Assembly (NCBI GenBank): GCA_013003535.1 | Contig: JABDIY010000064.1 | Span: 1 to 60,875, forward strand | Origin: Acidimicrobiales bacterium | GTDB lineage: Bacteria; Actinomycetota; Acidimicrobiia; Acidimicrobiales; SZUA-35 | Direction of reading: 5' to 3' | Length of the DNA stretch: 60,875 bases | Part shown: piece after piece, positions 28,579 through 37,159 of the stretch | Numbering within the stretch: position 1 is the stretch's first letter | Layout: each line of letters opens with the position of its first letter | Notes under the pieces: generated by a model | The model's input: only the letters and a program-made list of their open reading frames with translations | What the model was told of the DNA's origin: nothing | Database searches by the model: none | Program-made: the position numbers and the translations under genes

Positions 28579-29409
28579 ATGACCACTCCAACCACCACAT
28601 CCCCGTATCAGAAGTACGCGGCCAACAGCGCGGAGAACTACGAGCGCTATTTCGTGCCTGCTATTGGCGAGCCGGTTGGCCGGCGGCTCCTCGACGTCGC
28701 TCGTCTCACACTGGGCGAGCGCGTTCTGGACCTTGCGTGCGGAACCGGAATCGTTACCCGTCTTGTGGCTGAGGCCGTCGGCCCCAAAGCCACTGTCGCC
28801 GGTCTGGACTCCAACCCCGGCATGCTTGGGGTGGCCCGGCGTGTCTGCCAAGACAGTATCGAATGGTACGAGGCTCCGGCAGAAGATCTGCCCGTGCCCA
28901 ACGAGGCGTTTGACGTGGTCCTGTGCTCCATGGGATTGCAATTTTTCCCGAACAAGGTCCGCGCGCTACGCGAGGCGCACCGAGTGCTGGCCCCCGGTGG
29001 TCGGGTTGTCTGGTGCACCCCGGGACCCACACCACCTCTGCTTGCAGCCATCGACGATGCGCTCACCAGTCACATTGGTCCAGGTACGTCTATGTTCATC
29101 CACGGAGTGTTCGCACTGCACGATGCCACGACAGCGCAAGATCTGATGGAGGCCGCCGGGTTCGAGCAGATCCAGGTGGAGACCACCACCATGCCGCTGC
29201 GAGTGGCACCACCGGCCGAATTCTTCTGGCAGTACGTCCAGAGCACGCCTCTGTCTGCGGCGGTATCTGGACTCGACGAGTGGGCACGGGTGGCACTGGA
29301 GGACGAAGTCGTGGAGCGCTGTGCTGGGTTCGTGGACGGTGACGTCTCCGTGATGGAACCGGGTCTGCTGATCGTCACCGGTCACCGGGAGGGGCGACCA
29401 TGCCCATGA
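28579..29409 (+). CDS. Class I SAM-dependent methyltransferase (UbiE-like)
   Basis: A 276-residue methyltransferase. Motif I is VLDLACGTGIVTRLVAEAV (about 52-70) followed by the acidic GLDSNPGML; motif post-I and II appear as FDVVLCSMGLQFFP and VLAPGGRVVW. The fold and length match the UbiE/Methyltransf_11 group, whose substrates range from quinones to small metabolites; none can be assigned. The ATG at 28579 has an excellent AGGAGG ribosome binding site; a longer in-frame stretch upstream overlaps the regulator gene and is not family-like. Convergent with the DEAD-like gene. Confidence 0.88.
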   Translation: MTTPTTTSPYQKYAANSAENYERYFVPAIGEPVGRRLLDVARLTLGERVLDLACGTGIVTRLVAEAVGPKATVAGLDSNPGMLGVARRVCQDSIEWYEAPAEDLPVPNEAFDVVLCSMGLQFFPNKVRALREAHRVLAPGGRVVWCTPGPTPPLLAAIDDALTSHIGPGTSMFIHGVFALHDATTAQDLMEAAGFEQIQVETTTMPLRVAPPAEFFWQYVQSTPLSAAVSGLDEWARVALEDEVVERCAGFVDGDVSVMEPGLLIVTGHREGRPCP

Positions 29410-29458
29410 CCGCTCGCGGCTGAGCGACGCAAGCGGGATTGAGCGACGATCGAGCTGA

Positions 29459-31096
29459 TTAGTAGCGTTCGCGACGTACCTCGATTTGGCGACCCTTTAT
29501 GGTCCCGTCGGCCATGGCGGAAATCACGTCATCGGCGGAATCCTCCGGCACTTCCACCAAGGTGAATGTTTCCCGGATGTCGATGTTGCCGATCTCCTTG
29601 CCTGACAGGCCAGACTCGCCGGCGAAGGCCCCCACGATGTCGCCAGGGCGGACCCCGTAGTTGTAACCGGCGGCAACGAAGAGCCGGATCATTCCTGGCT
29701 CGACCTCGCGCTGACGGCGCTCGGCGCCCCTTCGCCGATTGGGGTCGGTGACCTCGGGGCTGGGTTGCACCCGCCGATCGGCGCCGGGCGGAGCCGGAGC
29801 GGGTGATTTGAGAAGCAGCGGGAGGTCCGCTCCGGGTTTGACTTCTCGTTGCAGCGCTCGGTGGGCCAGGTCCATGGCGGCAGCCGCAACGTCGGCTACG
29901 TCGAACTCGGCAGCCAACTGGTGGACCGACTGAAGAAACCGTGGCGTTGGTTGAGCGCTCACCCTGGTGAGCTGGTCCCGGACCAACTGTTCGATCCGGT
30001 CGGTGCGCATCGCCTCGACCCCCGCCTCGTTCGGCAGCGGGGCAGCGTTCAGCTGAACGCCGCCAACGCGACCGAAGGATCGAAGCAGGTGCCGATGGGT
30101 TGGCGCAGCGAGGAGTACAACGCTCTCCGACCCGGCTTCATTGGCCATCTTCAGGAGTTCGGCGTATCCATCGGTCCAAGTAGGAAGGTTGGCAACGATC
30201 ACATGGCTGAATGCGACGCCGGTCAGTTCTTCGATGCTCGCACCGATTGTTGCGGTCAGCGCTCTGGTTGCGAAGAAGTTTCGGAAGGTTTGCACCCGAT
30301 CGGCGCGGACCAGGATGCCGGGGGTTTCCGCTCCCAATAGTGCGATGGTTCGAGCGACCGCGGCGGGGTTTGCGTCGATCACCGAAAAGGCGTGTTGGTC
30401 GGGCTTTTTACCGGCAACCGGATCTGTGACGGGAAGCGCCGGTCGGAGCGGGTCGATCAGCCGATCGGCGGTGAGGTCGAGCAGCGGCGAGAGCAATGCG
30501 GCGGCGAGGACCACTCGTTGACGGTCTCGAGCCAGAAGCTCCAACAAACTCCCGAGAACATCGTGAGAATTGCCGATCGCAATGTCGTCGGCTTGATCGA
30601 CGATCAGCATCTCCACGGCCTCGGTGGAAAGAACGTCGGCCTCGATAAGGCCGGCGATTCGGTCGGGAGTCCCGATCACGACGTCGAGCGGCTTGGCCAG
30701 CAGCGCTTCTTGGCTGGCAGTGGTCCCCAGTTCAGACACGATTCCTAGACGGATACCGGACTCGCTGCTCCGTCTGATGAACGCACCACAGGTCTCGACG
30801 GCCGCAGCGATTGGGCCGCACCGTTCATCGCTCGACGTGACGACCAGGGCAACGGGATCGTGGCCTGGCTCACAGTCCTGCACCAACTCGGCGATGCTCG
30901 CCGCGATCGCTACCGTTCGACCGGTCCCCGCTGGGGCCTCGCACAGGACATTTCGTTCCGATGCGATCGCCGGAAGAAGCGCACTCTGGAGCGCAGTGGG
31001 TTTCCCATACCCCGCACCGATCAGTGCCGCCCCAAGATCGCCGGTCAGGCCGATCGTTTCCCACGTACCTGGCCCTACAACTGCCGCGTCACCCAT
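29459..31096 (-). CDS. Degenerate DEAD-box RNA helicase-like protein with DbpA-type RNA-binding tail
   Basis: A 545-residue protein laid out like CsdA/DbpA helicases but with damaged motifs. The Q motif (GKPTALQ, 31-37) and GTPDR (142-146) remain. Motif I is APAGTGRT, with Arg60 where the ATP-binding Lys should be. Motif II is DQAD (167-170) instead of DEAD; the SAT motif III and the HRxGRxGR motif VI are not recognisable. The last 75 residues are an intact DbpA-like RNA-recognition domain (IRLFVAAGYNYGVRPGDIVGA). It may bind RNA without unwinding it. The ATG at 31096 has a GGGAGAG ribosome binding site; the longer frame upstream is rejected. Divergent from argC. Confidence 0.8.
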   Translation of the reverse strand: MGDAAVVGPGTWETIGLTGDLGAALIGAGYGKPTALQSALLPAIASERNVLCEAPAGTGRTVAIAASIAELVQDCEPGHDPVALVVTSSDERCGPIAAAVETCGAFIRRSSESGIRLGIVSELGTTASQEALLAKPLDVVIGTPDRIAGLIEADVLSTEAVEMLIVDQADDIAIGNSHDVLGSLLELLARDRQRVVLAAALLSPLLDLTADRLIDPLRPALPVTDPVAGKKPDQHAFSVIDANPAAVARTIALLGAETPGILVRADRVQTFRNFFATRALTATIGASIEELTGVAFSHVIVANLPTWTDGYAELLKMANEAGSESVVLLAAPTHRHLLRSFGRVGGVQLNAAPLPNEAGVEAMRTDRIEQLVRDQLTRVSAQPTPRFLQSVHQLAAEFDVADVAAAAMDLAHRALQREVKPGADLPLLLKSPAPAPPGADRRVQPSPEVTDPNRRRGAERRQREVEPGMIRLFVAAGYNYGVRPGDIVGAFAGESGLSGKEIGNIDIRETFTLVEVPEDSADDVISAMADGTIKGRQIEVRRERY

Positions 31097-31222
31097 CACT
31101 CTCTCCCTTGCACACCGAACCGCGCCGCGGTTCATCTCGATCCATACTGCCCGCGATCGCCTGGTGGCGCACATTGAACCCACCGCGAACGAAGCGGATC
31201 CGGAGTTTTCTAAGCCAATCGC

Positions 31223-31251
31223 TTGCATAATCATTCAGCGCGTCGTATATT
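31223..31251 (+). promoter_or_regulatory. argC promoter with ARG-box-like operator
   Basis: A -35 TTGCAT and -10 TATATT are separated by exactly 17 bases. The sequence TGCAT-AATC-ATTCA (31224-31237) fits the ArgR box pattern TGAAT-N4-ATTCA and covers the -35. The -10 ends six bases before the GTG at 31258, so the argC transcript is probably leaderless. argR itself is encoded in this operon. Confidence 0.7.
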
Positions 31252-31257
31252 TACCGA

Positions 31258-32334
31258 GTGATCATGCAAGATCTGAGCAGTTCAGCCCAGTCCGACGCAT
31301 TCTCGGTGGGAATCGTAGGCGCTTCTGGATTTACCGGGACGGAATTGCTTCGGTTGTTGGCTGGCCATCCACAACTGCAGGTGAAAGTGGCAACCGGTGC
31401 CTCCAAGGCCGGAACCCGGGTTGCGGAGTTGTATCCCAGCTTGGCGGCGGCATACCCCGCCATGACCTATGACTCCTACGACGCCGCTCAACTCGATGGA
31501 CTTGACCTGATCTTTTGCGGCCTGCCTCATGGCGTGAGTATGACCGTGATTCCCGAACTCCGGAGCCGGGTTGGACACATCGTGGATCTCGGCTCAGATT
31601 TCCGTTTGCATGATCCTGCTCTGTATCCAGAGTGGTACGGAGCCGAGCACGCGATGCCGACGCTCCTGGATGATTTCGTGTACGGCCTCCCAGAGTTCTT
31701 CCGATCCGAATTGGAGGGGGCTGAGCTCATCGCAGCCACGGGGTGCAATGCAGCAACGTCAGTTTTCGCTCTTGCTCCACTGCTTCAAGCGGGCTTGATC
31801 CAGCCTCACGGTTTGATAGCGGACATCGTCACCGGGGTTTCCGGCGCTGGCAGACCCCCGAAGGAGAACACCACATTCTGCTCGGTGGATTCCGATGTCA
31901 CCGCGTATGGCCTCTTGCGGCATCGCCACACCCCTGAAATCGAGCAAGCCCTCGAGGATTTCACGGGCCTGAACACATCGGTTCTCTTCACGCCGCACCT
32001 GGCACCGCTGAACCGTGGGATCATCGCCACCTGCTATGGCCGCCCGGCTCGTGATGGAGTCACCACCGCCGACGCCCTTGACGCAATGCATGCCGCGTAT
32101 GACGATGAGCCCTTCGTGGTTGTGCTCGACGGCTCGCCCAGCGTCAAGGCCACCCTCGGAGCGAACACGGTCCACGTGACCGCTCGGGCCGATCCCCGCA
32201 CCGGACTGGTGATGGGGATTGCGGTTTTGGACAATCTGATGAAAGGCGCGTCGGGTATGGCCGTGCAGAATGCCAACCTGGCCCTGGGGATCGAGGAGAC
32301 GCTCGGACTGCCGATCGTGGGGGTCTACCCATGA
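31258..32334 (+). CDS. argC: N-acetyl-gamma-glutamyl-phosphate reductase
   Basis: A 358-residue enzyme of arginine biosynthesis that reduces N-acetylglutamyl-5-phosphate to the semialdehyde using NADPH. The nucleotide-binding start VGIVGASGFTGTELLRLLAGHP and the catalytic-cysteine region AATGCNAATSVFALAPL are clear, followed by the VSGAGRPPKENTTF block. Promoter geometry puts the transcription start at the GTG 31258, so this is the likely start; ATG 31264 is the alternative. First gene of the arg cluster, overlapping argJ by four bases. Confidence 0.95.
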   Translation: MIMQDLSSSAQSDAFSVGIVGASGFTGTELLRLLAGHPQLQVKVATGASKAGTRVAELYPSLAAAYPAMTYDSYDAAQLDGLDLIFCGLPHGVSMTVIPELRSRVGHIVDLGSDFRLHDPALYPEWYGAEHAMPTLLDDFVYGLPEFFRSELEGAELIAATGCNAATSVFALAPLLQAGLIQPHGLIADIVTGVSGAGRPPKENTTFCSVDSDVTAYGLLRHRHTPEIEQALEDFTGLNTSVLFTPHLAPLNRGIIATCYGRPARDGVTTADALDAMHAAYDDEPFVVVLDGSPSVKATLGANTVHVTARADPRTGLVMGIAVLDNLMKGASGMAVQNANLALGIEETLGLPIVGVYP

Positions 32335-33530
32335 TCTCTCCTTTGGCTCCCGAATCCTTCCCCGTTCTTCCGTCCATCGCCGGGGTGCGGATTGGAACAT
32401 TGGCCGCCGGGCTGCGCTATCACGGTCGTCCCGATGTGTTCGTTGCAGAAACGGCAGCGGGATCAACCGTCGGTGCGGTCTTCACCACCACCAAATGCCC
32501 CTCGGCCCCGGTTGACTGGTGCAAACACCTGATCCAGCAAAAGGTCGAGCCTCGGGCGATTGTCTGCAACGCTGGCAATGCCAACGCATTCACCGGTCGC
32601 GCTGGGGTGTACACCATCCAGGAAACGGTTCGCGCCGTAGGCGCTCTGCTGGATGTTTCCTCAACTTCGGTGTTCGTGGCCTCCACCGGGGTCATCGGTG
32701 AGCCGGTGGACGATGCCGAATTGGTAGCCGCTATCGACGCCGTTCCCATGACGCCGTCAGGCCCCGATTCCTGGGCAGCCGCAGCAGACGCAATCCGAAC
32801 CACCGACACATTCCCGAAGGCATCCACCCAATCCGTTGCTGATGGCGTGAACATCGTTGGAATCGCCAAGGGGAGCGGGATGATCGCCCCCGACATGGCC
32901 ACCATGCTGGGGTTCATCTTCACCGACGCCATGATGGCGACCGATGCACTGCAGGCCGCCACCGCAGCCGCCGTTGGAAAGAGCTTCAACCGCATCACGG
33001 TGGACTCTGACACCTCCACCAGTGACTCGGTATTCGTCGTGGCCACCGGGGCATCCGGGGTGAGCCCCGGCACCGCAGAATTCGCTACGGCTCTGGAGAT
33101 GGTCATGCTGGACCTTGCCCATCAGATCGTGCGCGACGGAGAAGGCGCAACCAAGTTCATCGAAGTGCGCGTGACCGGGGCTGAAAACGAACGGGCCGCC
33201 GAATTGATCGCCCGCTCGATCGCCGACTCTCCATTGGTCAAGACCGCGTTGGCCGCCGAGGACGCCAACTGGGGTCGCATCGTTATGGCGGTGGGCAAGT
33301 CCGGGGAAGCGGCCGAGCGCGACGCCCTTCGGATTCAGATCGGGCCAGAGCTCGTGGCCGCCAACGGCGTTGTCCACCCTGACTATTCTGAAGATAGGGC
33401 CACTGATCATCTTCGCGGGGCCAACATAATCCTCACAGTCGACGTTGGTGTGGGAGCCGGTTCGGCAACTGTGTGGACCTGCGATCTCACCCACGGCTAC
33501 ATCGATATCAACGCTGGATACCGCTCATGA
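32331..33530 (+). CDS. argJ: Bifunctional ornithine acetyltransferase / N-acetylglutamate synthase
   Basis: A 399-residue self-cleaving enzyme that recycles the acetyl group from N-acetylornithine to glutamate; the bifunctional form also makes N-acetylglutamate from acetyl-CoA. The autocleavage motif is present in GSGMIAPDMATMLGF, where the Thr becomes the nucleophile of the beta chain. Its presence agrees with a cyclic arginine pathway and with the lack of argE and argA here. Whether it is mono- or bifunctional cannot be told from sequence alone. Overlaps argC and argB by four bases each. Confidence 0.94.
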   Translation: MISPLAPESFPVLPSIAGVRIGTLAAGLRYHGRPDVFVAETAAGSTVGAVFTTTKCPSAPVDWCKHLIQQKVEPRAIVCNAGNANAFTGRAGVYTIQETVRAVGALLDVSSTSVFVASTGVIGEPVDDAELVAAIDAVPMTPSGPDSWAAAADAIRTTDTFPKASTQSVADGVNIVGIAKGSGMIAPDMATMLGFIFTDAMMATDALQAATAAAVGKSFNRITVDSDTSTSDSVFVVATGASGVSPGTAEFATALEMVMLDLAHQIVRDGEGATKFIEVRVTGAENERAAELIARSIADSPLVKTALAAEDANWGRIVMAVGKSGEAAERDALRIQIGPELVAANGVVHPDYSEDRATDHLRGANIILTVDVGVGAGSATVWTCDLTHGYIDINAGYRS

Positions 33531-34474
33531 CCACCACACCCCCGCCAGTTGACACCAATGAAGTGATCGCGTTGAGAGGATTCAGTCCCGAACAGCGAGC
33601 CGGAGCATTGATCGAGGCTCTGCCTTACATCCAGCGATTCCGGCGAGCGATCGTCGTTGTGAAATTGGGCGGTAACGCCATGGTGGACCCGGACCTGTTT
33701 CGCACGTTCGCCGAAGACATTGTGCTGCTGCGGTCGGTTGGGCTTCAGCCCGTAGTGGTGCATGGCGGCGGCCCCCAGATCGGAGCGTTGCTCAAGCGAC
33801 TGGGCAAGGAGACAGAATTTCGCGATGGCCTGCGAGTCACTGACGCCGAGACCCTGGACGTAGCCCGCATGGTGCTGGTGGGCAAAGTCGGTCGAGACAT
33901 CGTGGCGGCCCTCAACACTCAGGGTGCTGCGGCCGTCGGGATCTCCGGCGAAGACGCCGGGCTTATTCTTGCCGCCGCCCGCAATCCGGACCTCGGTTTT
34001 GTCGGCGATGTTGTGGACGTGAAAGTTGACATCATTCAGCGGTTGCTCCACGAGCGGTTCATCCCGGTGGTCAGCACCATCGGTTCAGACGGCAAGGGCC
34101 AGGCGTACAACATCAACGCCGACAGCGTGGCGGCTGCGCTGGCCGGGGCGCTGGAAGCCGAGAAAGTGATCTATCTCACTGACATCGCCGGCCTGATGAT
34201 GGACGTAGAGGATCCCGCTTCGATCATCGCTCGAAGCACTGTCTCTCACCTCGAAGAACTGCGGCGATCGGGCGTGATCAGCGGGGGAATGGTGCCCAAG
34301 GTTCAGGCCTGTATCGACGCCGTCAAGGGTGGTGCCGGCAGCGCTCATATGCTCGATGGCCGCATCCCTCATGTCTTGTTGTTGGAGCTGTTCACCGACG
34401 CCGGTATCGGCACCATGGTGACGTCTGATGATGCCCCCGAACCACTCTCCGATCACCACCACGAGGTTTCTTGA
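33527..34474 (+). CDS. argB: Acetylglutamate kinase
   Basis: A 315-residue kinase that phosphorylates N-acetylglutamate, usually the arginine-inhibited step. Family motifs: VVKLGGNAMVDPDL, VVHGGGPQIGALLKRLG, and MVPKVQACIDAVKGGAGSAHMLDGR. An N-terminal helix of about 35 residues before the kinase core (NEVIALRGFSPEQRAGALIEALPYI) matches the extension that forms arginine-sensitive hexamers, so feedback inhibition is expected. The start ATG overlaps the argJ stop codon; an earlier in-frame start within argJ is not credible. Confidence 0.95.
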   Translation: MTTTPPPVDTNEVIALRGFSPEQRAGALIEALPYIQRFRRAIVVVKLGGNAMVDPDLFRTFAEDIVLLRSVGLQPVVVHGGGPQIGALLKRLGKETEFRDGLRVTDAETLDVARMVLVGKVGRDIVAALNTQGAAAVGISGEDAGLILAAARNPDLGFVGDVVDVKVDIIQRLLHERFIPVVSTIGSDGKGQAYNINADSVAAALAGALEAEKVIYLTDIAGLMMDVEDPASIIARSTVSHLEELRRSGVISGGMVPKVQACIDAVKGGAGSAHMLDGRIPHVLLLELFTDAGIGTMVTSDDAPEPLSDHHHEVS

Positions 34475-34477
34475 ACC

Positions 34478-35728
34478 ATGACCGCTACCAGCGAAACCGA
34501 AGAGATATCACCAGCCGTTCTCGCCCATCGAGAAGCGGTTGGGGCTGCCGCTGACCTCACGATGTGCCCGGTGATGCCAACCTATGGGCCGGTATCGGTG
34601 ATGATGGTCAAAGGCGCCGGAAGCGAGCTGTGGGATGCTTCGGGGAAGCGCTATATCGACTGGCTGGCCGGCATCGCCGTCTGTTCCCTCGGCCATTCCC
34701 ATCCTGTTGTTGCCGATGCCATTGCCGCCCAGGCCAAGAAGCTTCTGCACGTCTCCAACTTGTTTGCCACCGAACACCAAGGACCTGTATCCAACCTCAT
34801 TTCCCACATGGTGGGCCGGCCCGGTCAAGTGTTCTTCGCAAACTCTGGCGCCGAAGCCAACGAAGCCGCACTGAAACTGGCCCGCAAGTGGGGTGGCAGA
34901 GGGCGCCACAACGTGGTCTGCGCGTTTCAAAGCTTTCATGGCCGCACGCTCAATACCCTGGCCGCCACCGGCCAACCGGCTAAGTGGGAAGCCTTCCAAC
35001 CACTCCCTGAAGGCTTCAAACATGCGGTCTGGGCAGATATCGAAGATCTGGAACGACAACTGGATGAAACCGTGGCGGCGATCCTGCTGGAACCAGTACA
35101 AGGCGAGGGCGGTGTCAATCCGGCGTCGGTCGAGTACTTCACGGCCGTTCGTCGCATGTGCGATGAGCGGGATTTGCTGTTCATCGTTGACGAGGTGCAA
35201 GCGGGACTGGGCCGAACCGGCAAGTGGTTCGGTTTCCAACATTTCTTCCCAGAAGGAGAAGGGCCTGACGTAATCACCCTCGCCAAGGCACTCGGAAATG
35301 GTGTACCGATCGGCGCATGTTGGGCTACGCCTACCGCGTCGGCATCGTTCAAACGGGGCGACCATGCCACCACCTTTGGCGGTCAACCGATCGCAACATC
35401 GGCAGCGCGGGCAACGCTCGAAACGATGATCGCAATCGATGCGCCCCAGATGGCCGCCGAAAAGGGCGAGAAACTCACCGCCGCAGTCATGGCTATCGAC
35501 GGAGTGGTCGGGACCCGTGGCTTGGGTCTGCTTTTGGCCGTCGAGCTGGCCGGGGGAATCGATGCCGCGGCGGTAGCGGCCGAGTGTCTCCGACAGGGAC
35601 TGGTCCTGAATGCGGTCACGGGCACGGCGCTGCGGCTGACACCACCTATCACTATCCCCGACGAGCTCATCGCCGAAGGCGCCGAAATCCTGGCTGATGT
35701 CATCGAGACTGTGAGGGCGGGCCAATGA
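34478..35728 (+). CDS. argD: Acetylornithine aminotransferase
   Basis: A 416-residue PLP enzyme that makes N-acetylornithine from the semialdehyde with glutamate as amino donor. Visible class-III aminotransferase features: NSGAEANEAALKLARKWG (phosphate cup), the FHGRTLNTLAATGQ block, the cofactor Asp in LLFIVDEVQAGLGRTGKWFG, and the Schiff-base Lys in VITLAKALGNGVPIGA. About 25 extra residues precede the usual core. It starts three bases after argB and overlaps argF by four bases. Confidence 0.95.
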   Translation: MTATSETEEISPAVLAHREAVGAAADLTMCPVMPTYGPVSVMMVKGAGSELWDASGKRYIDWLAGIAVCSLGHSHPVVADAIAAQAKKLLHVSNLFATEHQGPVSNLISHMVGRPGQVFFANSGAEANEAALKLARKWGGRGRHNVVCAFQSFHGRTLNTLAATGQPAKWEAFQPLPEGFKHAVWADIEDLERQLDETVAAILLEPVQGEGGVNPASVEYFTAVRRMCDERDLLFIVDEVQAGLGRTGKWFGFQHFFPEGEGPDVITLAKALGNGVPIGACWATPTASASFKRGDHATTFGGQPIATSAARATLETMIAIDAPQMAAEKGEKLTAAVMAIDGVVGTRGLGLLLAVELAGGIDAAAVAAECLRQGLVLNAVTGTALRLTPPITIPDELIAEGAEILADVIETVRAGQ

Positions 35729-36648
35729 AACACGTCGGGCCGATGAAGCACATTTTGGAGATCGACGATCTCACCTCCGATGGGCTCCGCAATATCGTGG
35801 ACCACGCTCGCAAACCTCTGGCAGACCTGGGCCGGCCGTTGGAAGGTCAGGGAGTGGCCTGCTATTTCGCCAAACAGTCGGCCCGAACCCGCAACTCCAC
35901 GGAGATGGCCGTTGTCCAGTTGGGTGGGCATCCGGTCTACATCACCGACGATGAGGTCAGCCTGGGTAAGCGGGAGTCGGTCGCTGATGTCACCCGGACC
36001 CTCGCGTGCTACCACCGGATTCTCTGCGCTCGCGTCTATGCCCATGCGGTTGTCGAGGAGATGGCGGGCCTTCATGTGCTGCCGATCATCAATTTGCTAT
36101 CCGACGCCGCACACCCGTTGCAAGCCATCGCCGACGTGCTCACCATCATCGACGAGTACGGGACAGTTGACGGCAAAGTGGTCACGTACGTTGGCGATGC
36201 CAACAACGTGACACGATCCCTCGCACTGGCGGTCGGCATGCTTGGTGGGGAGGTCCGCGTGGTGACGCCGCCGGGCCAGAAGTTCTCCGAACTGGATGCC
36301 GACCGAATCAGAGCGGCGGGCGTGGAGTTTGTCGCCAGCGATTGCGTAACCGACATGGTTCCCGGCTCGGATGTGATCTACAGCGACACCTGGATCTCCA
36401 TGGGCGAGGAAGACATTCGCGTCGAGAAGCTGAAAGCCTTTGAGGGTTTCCAGATAACCACTGACCTTCTGGACCTCGCTCCAAACGCAATCTTCATGCA
36501 CTGCCTTCCGGCACACCGCGGTGAGGAGGTCACCGACGAGGTTCTCGACGGCCCCCGCAGCCGCATCTGGGCTCAGGCGTCGAATCGCTTGAACGCTGCT
36601 CGGGGCGCCCTGTGGTTCCTCGCCACCCATCCGTCCAACCAGCCGTGA
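35725..36648 (+). CDS. argF: Ornithine carbamoyltransferase
   Basis: A 307-residue transferase that joins carbamoyl phosphate and ornithine into citrulline. The carbamoyl-phosphate loop is SARTRNSTEMA (consensus SxRTR), the ornithine-side motif is HCLPAHRGEEVTDEVL, and the DANNV region (VGDANNVTRSLALA) is intact. The ATG at 35725 overlaps the argD stop; ATG 35743 (KHILEIDDLT) is an alternative start. Central gene in the arg cluster. Confidence 0.95.
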   Translation: MKHVGPMKHILEIDDLTSDGLRNIVDHARKPLADLGRPLEGQGVACYFAKQSARTRNSTEMAVVQLGGHPVYITDDEVSLGKRESVADVTRTLACYHRILCARVYAHAVVEEMAGLHVLPIINLLSDAAHPLQAIADVLTIIDEYGTVDGKVVTYVGDANNVTRSLALAVGMLGGEVRVVTPPGQKFSELDADRIRAAGVEFVASDCVTDMVPGSDVIYSDTWISMGEEDIRVEKLKAFEGFQITTDLLDLAPNAIFMHCLPAHRGEEVTDEVLDGPRSRIWAQASNRLNAARGALWFLATHPSNQP

Positions 36649-36664
36649 ACGCCGAGACCCGCAA

Positions 36665-37150
36665 ATGACTTTCTCCAAGACCCAGCGTCAGCACCGGATC
36701 GGACGCATTCTGAATTCCCACGCCGTGTCCAGCCAGGTTCAGCTGGTGGAGCTACTGGCCGCTACCGAGGACATCGTGGCAACCCAGGCCACGGTGTCCA
36801 GGGATCTGGATGAGATGGGCGCGGTCAAGGTGCGGATTGCCGGAGGCACCTCGGTGTACGCCGTGCCAGAGCATCCGGCCGATCAGCACGCTCCGGAAGA
36901 TCATCTTCGCCGGCTCATGGGGGAGTGGGTAGTCGAGGCGGATCGGTCTGGTGATCTCGTGGTGTTGAGAACGCCGCCGGGATCGGCGCACGTGGTGGCG
37001 TCGGCTCTGGATCGGTCCGGTGTGCTGAACGTCATCGGGACCGTGGCGGGCGATGACACACTCCTCATCATCAGCGCCGAGGGTCGTGGTGGGGCCGTTC
37101 TGTCCCACCTTTCCGACCTCAGTGGGCTGGATGGTTCGAAAAGCAGATAG
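36665..37150 (+). CDS. argR: Arginine repressor ArgR
   Basis: A 161-residue regulator with an N-terminal winged helix (QHRIGRILNSHAVSSQVQLVELLAA...TQATVSRDLDEMGAVKVRI) and a C-terminal arginine-binding hexamerisation domain (TPPGSAHVVASALDRSGVLNVIGTVAGDDTLLI). With arginine bound it should repress the cluster, probably through the ARG-box-like site before argC. It lies 16 bases after argF and 9 before argG, so it is autoregulated within the operon. Confidence 0.95.
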   Translation: MTFSKTQRQHRIGRILNSHAVSSQVQLVELLAATEDIVATQATVSRDLDEMGAVKVRIAGGTSVYAVPEHPADQHAPEDHLRRLMGEWVVEADRSGDLVVLRTPPGSAHVVASALDRSGVLNVIGTVAGDDTLLIISAEGRGGAVLSHLSDLSGLDGSKSR

Positions 37151-37159
37151 GAAACACTT

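Noticed and set aside
34508-35725. A 405-residue minus-strand frame opposite argD
   Set aside because: Antisense shadow of a clear aminotransferase gene.
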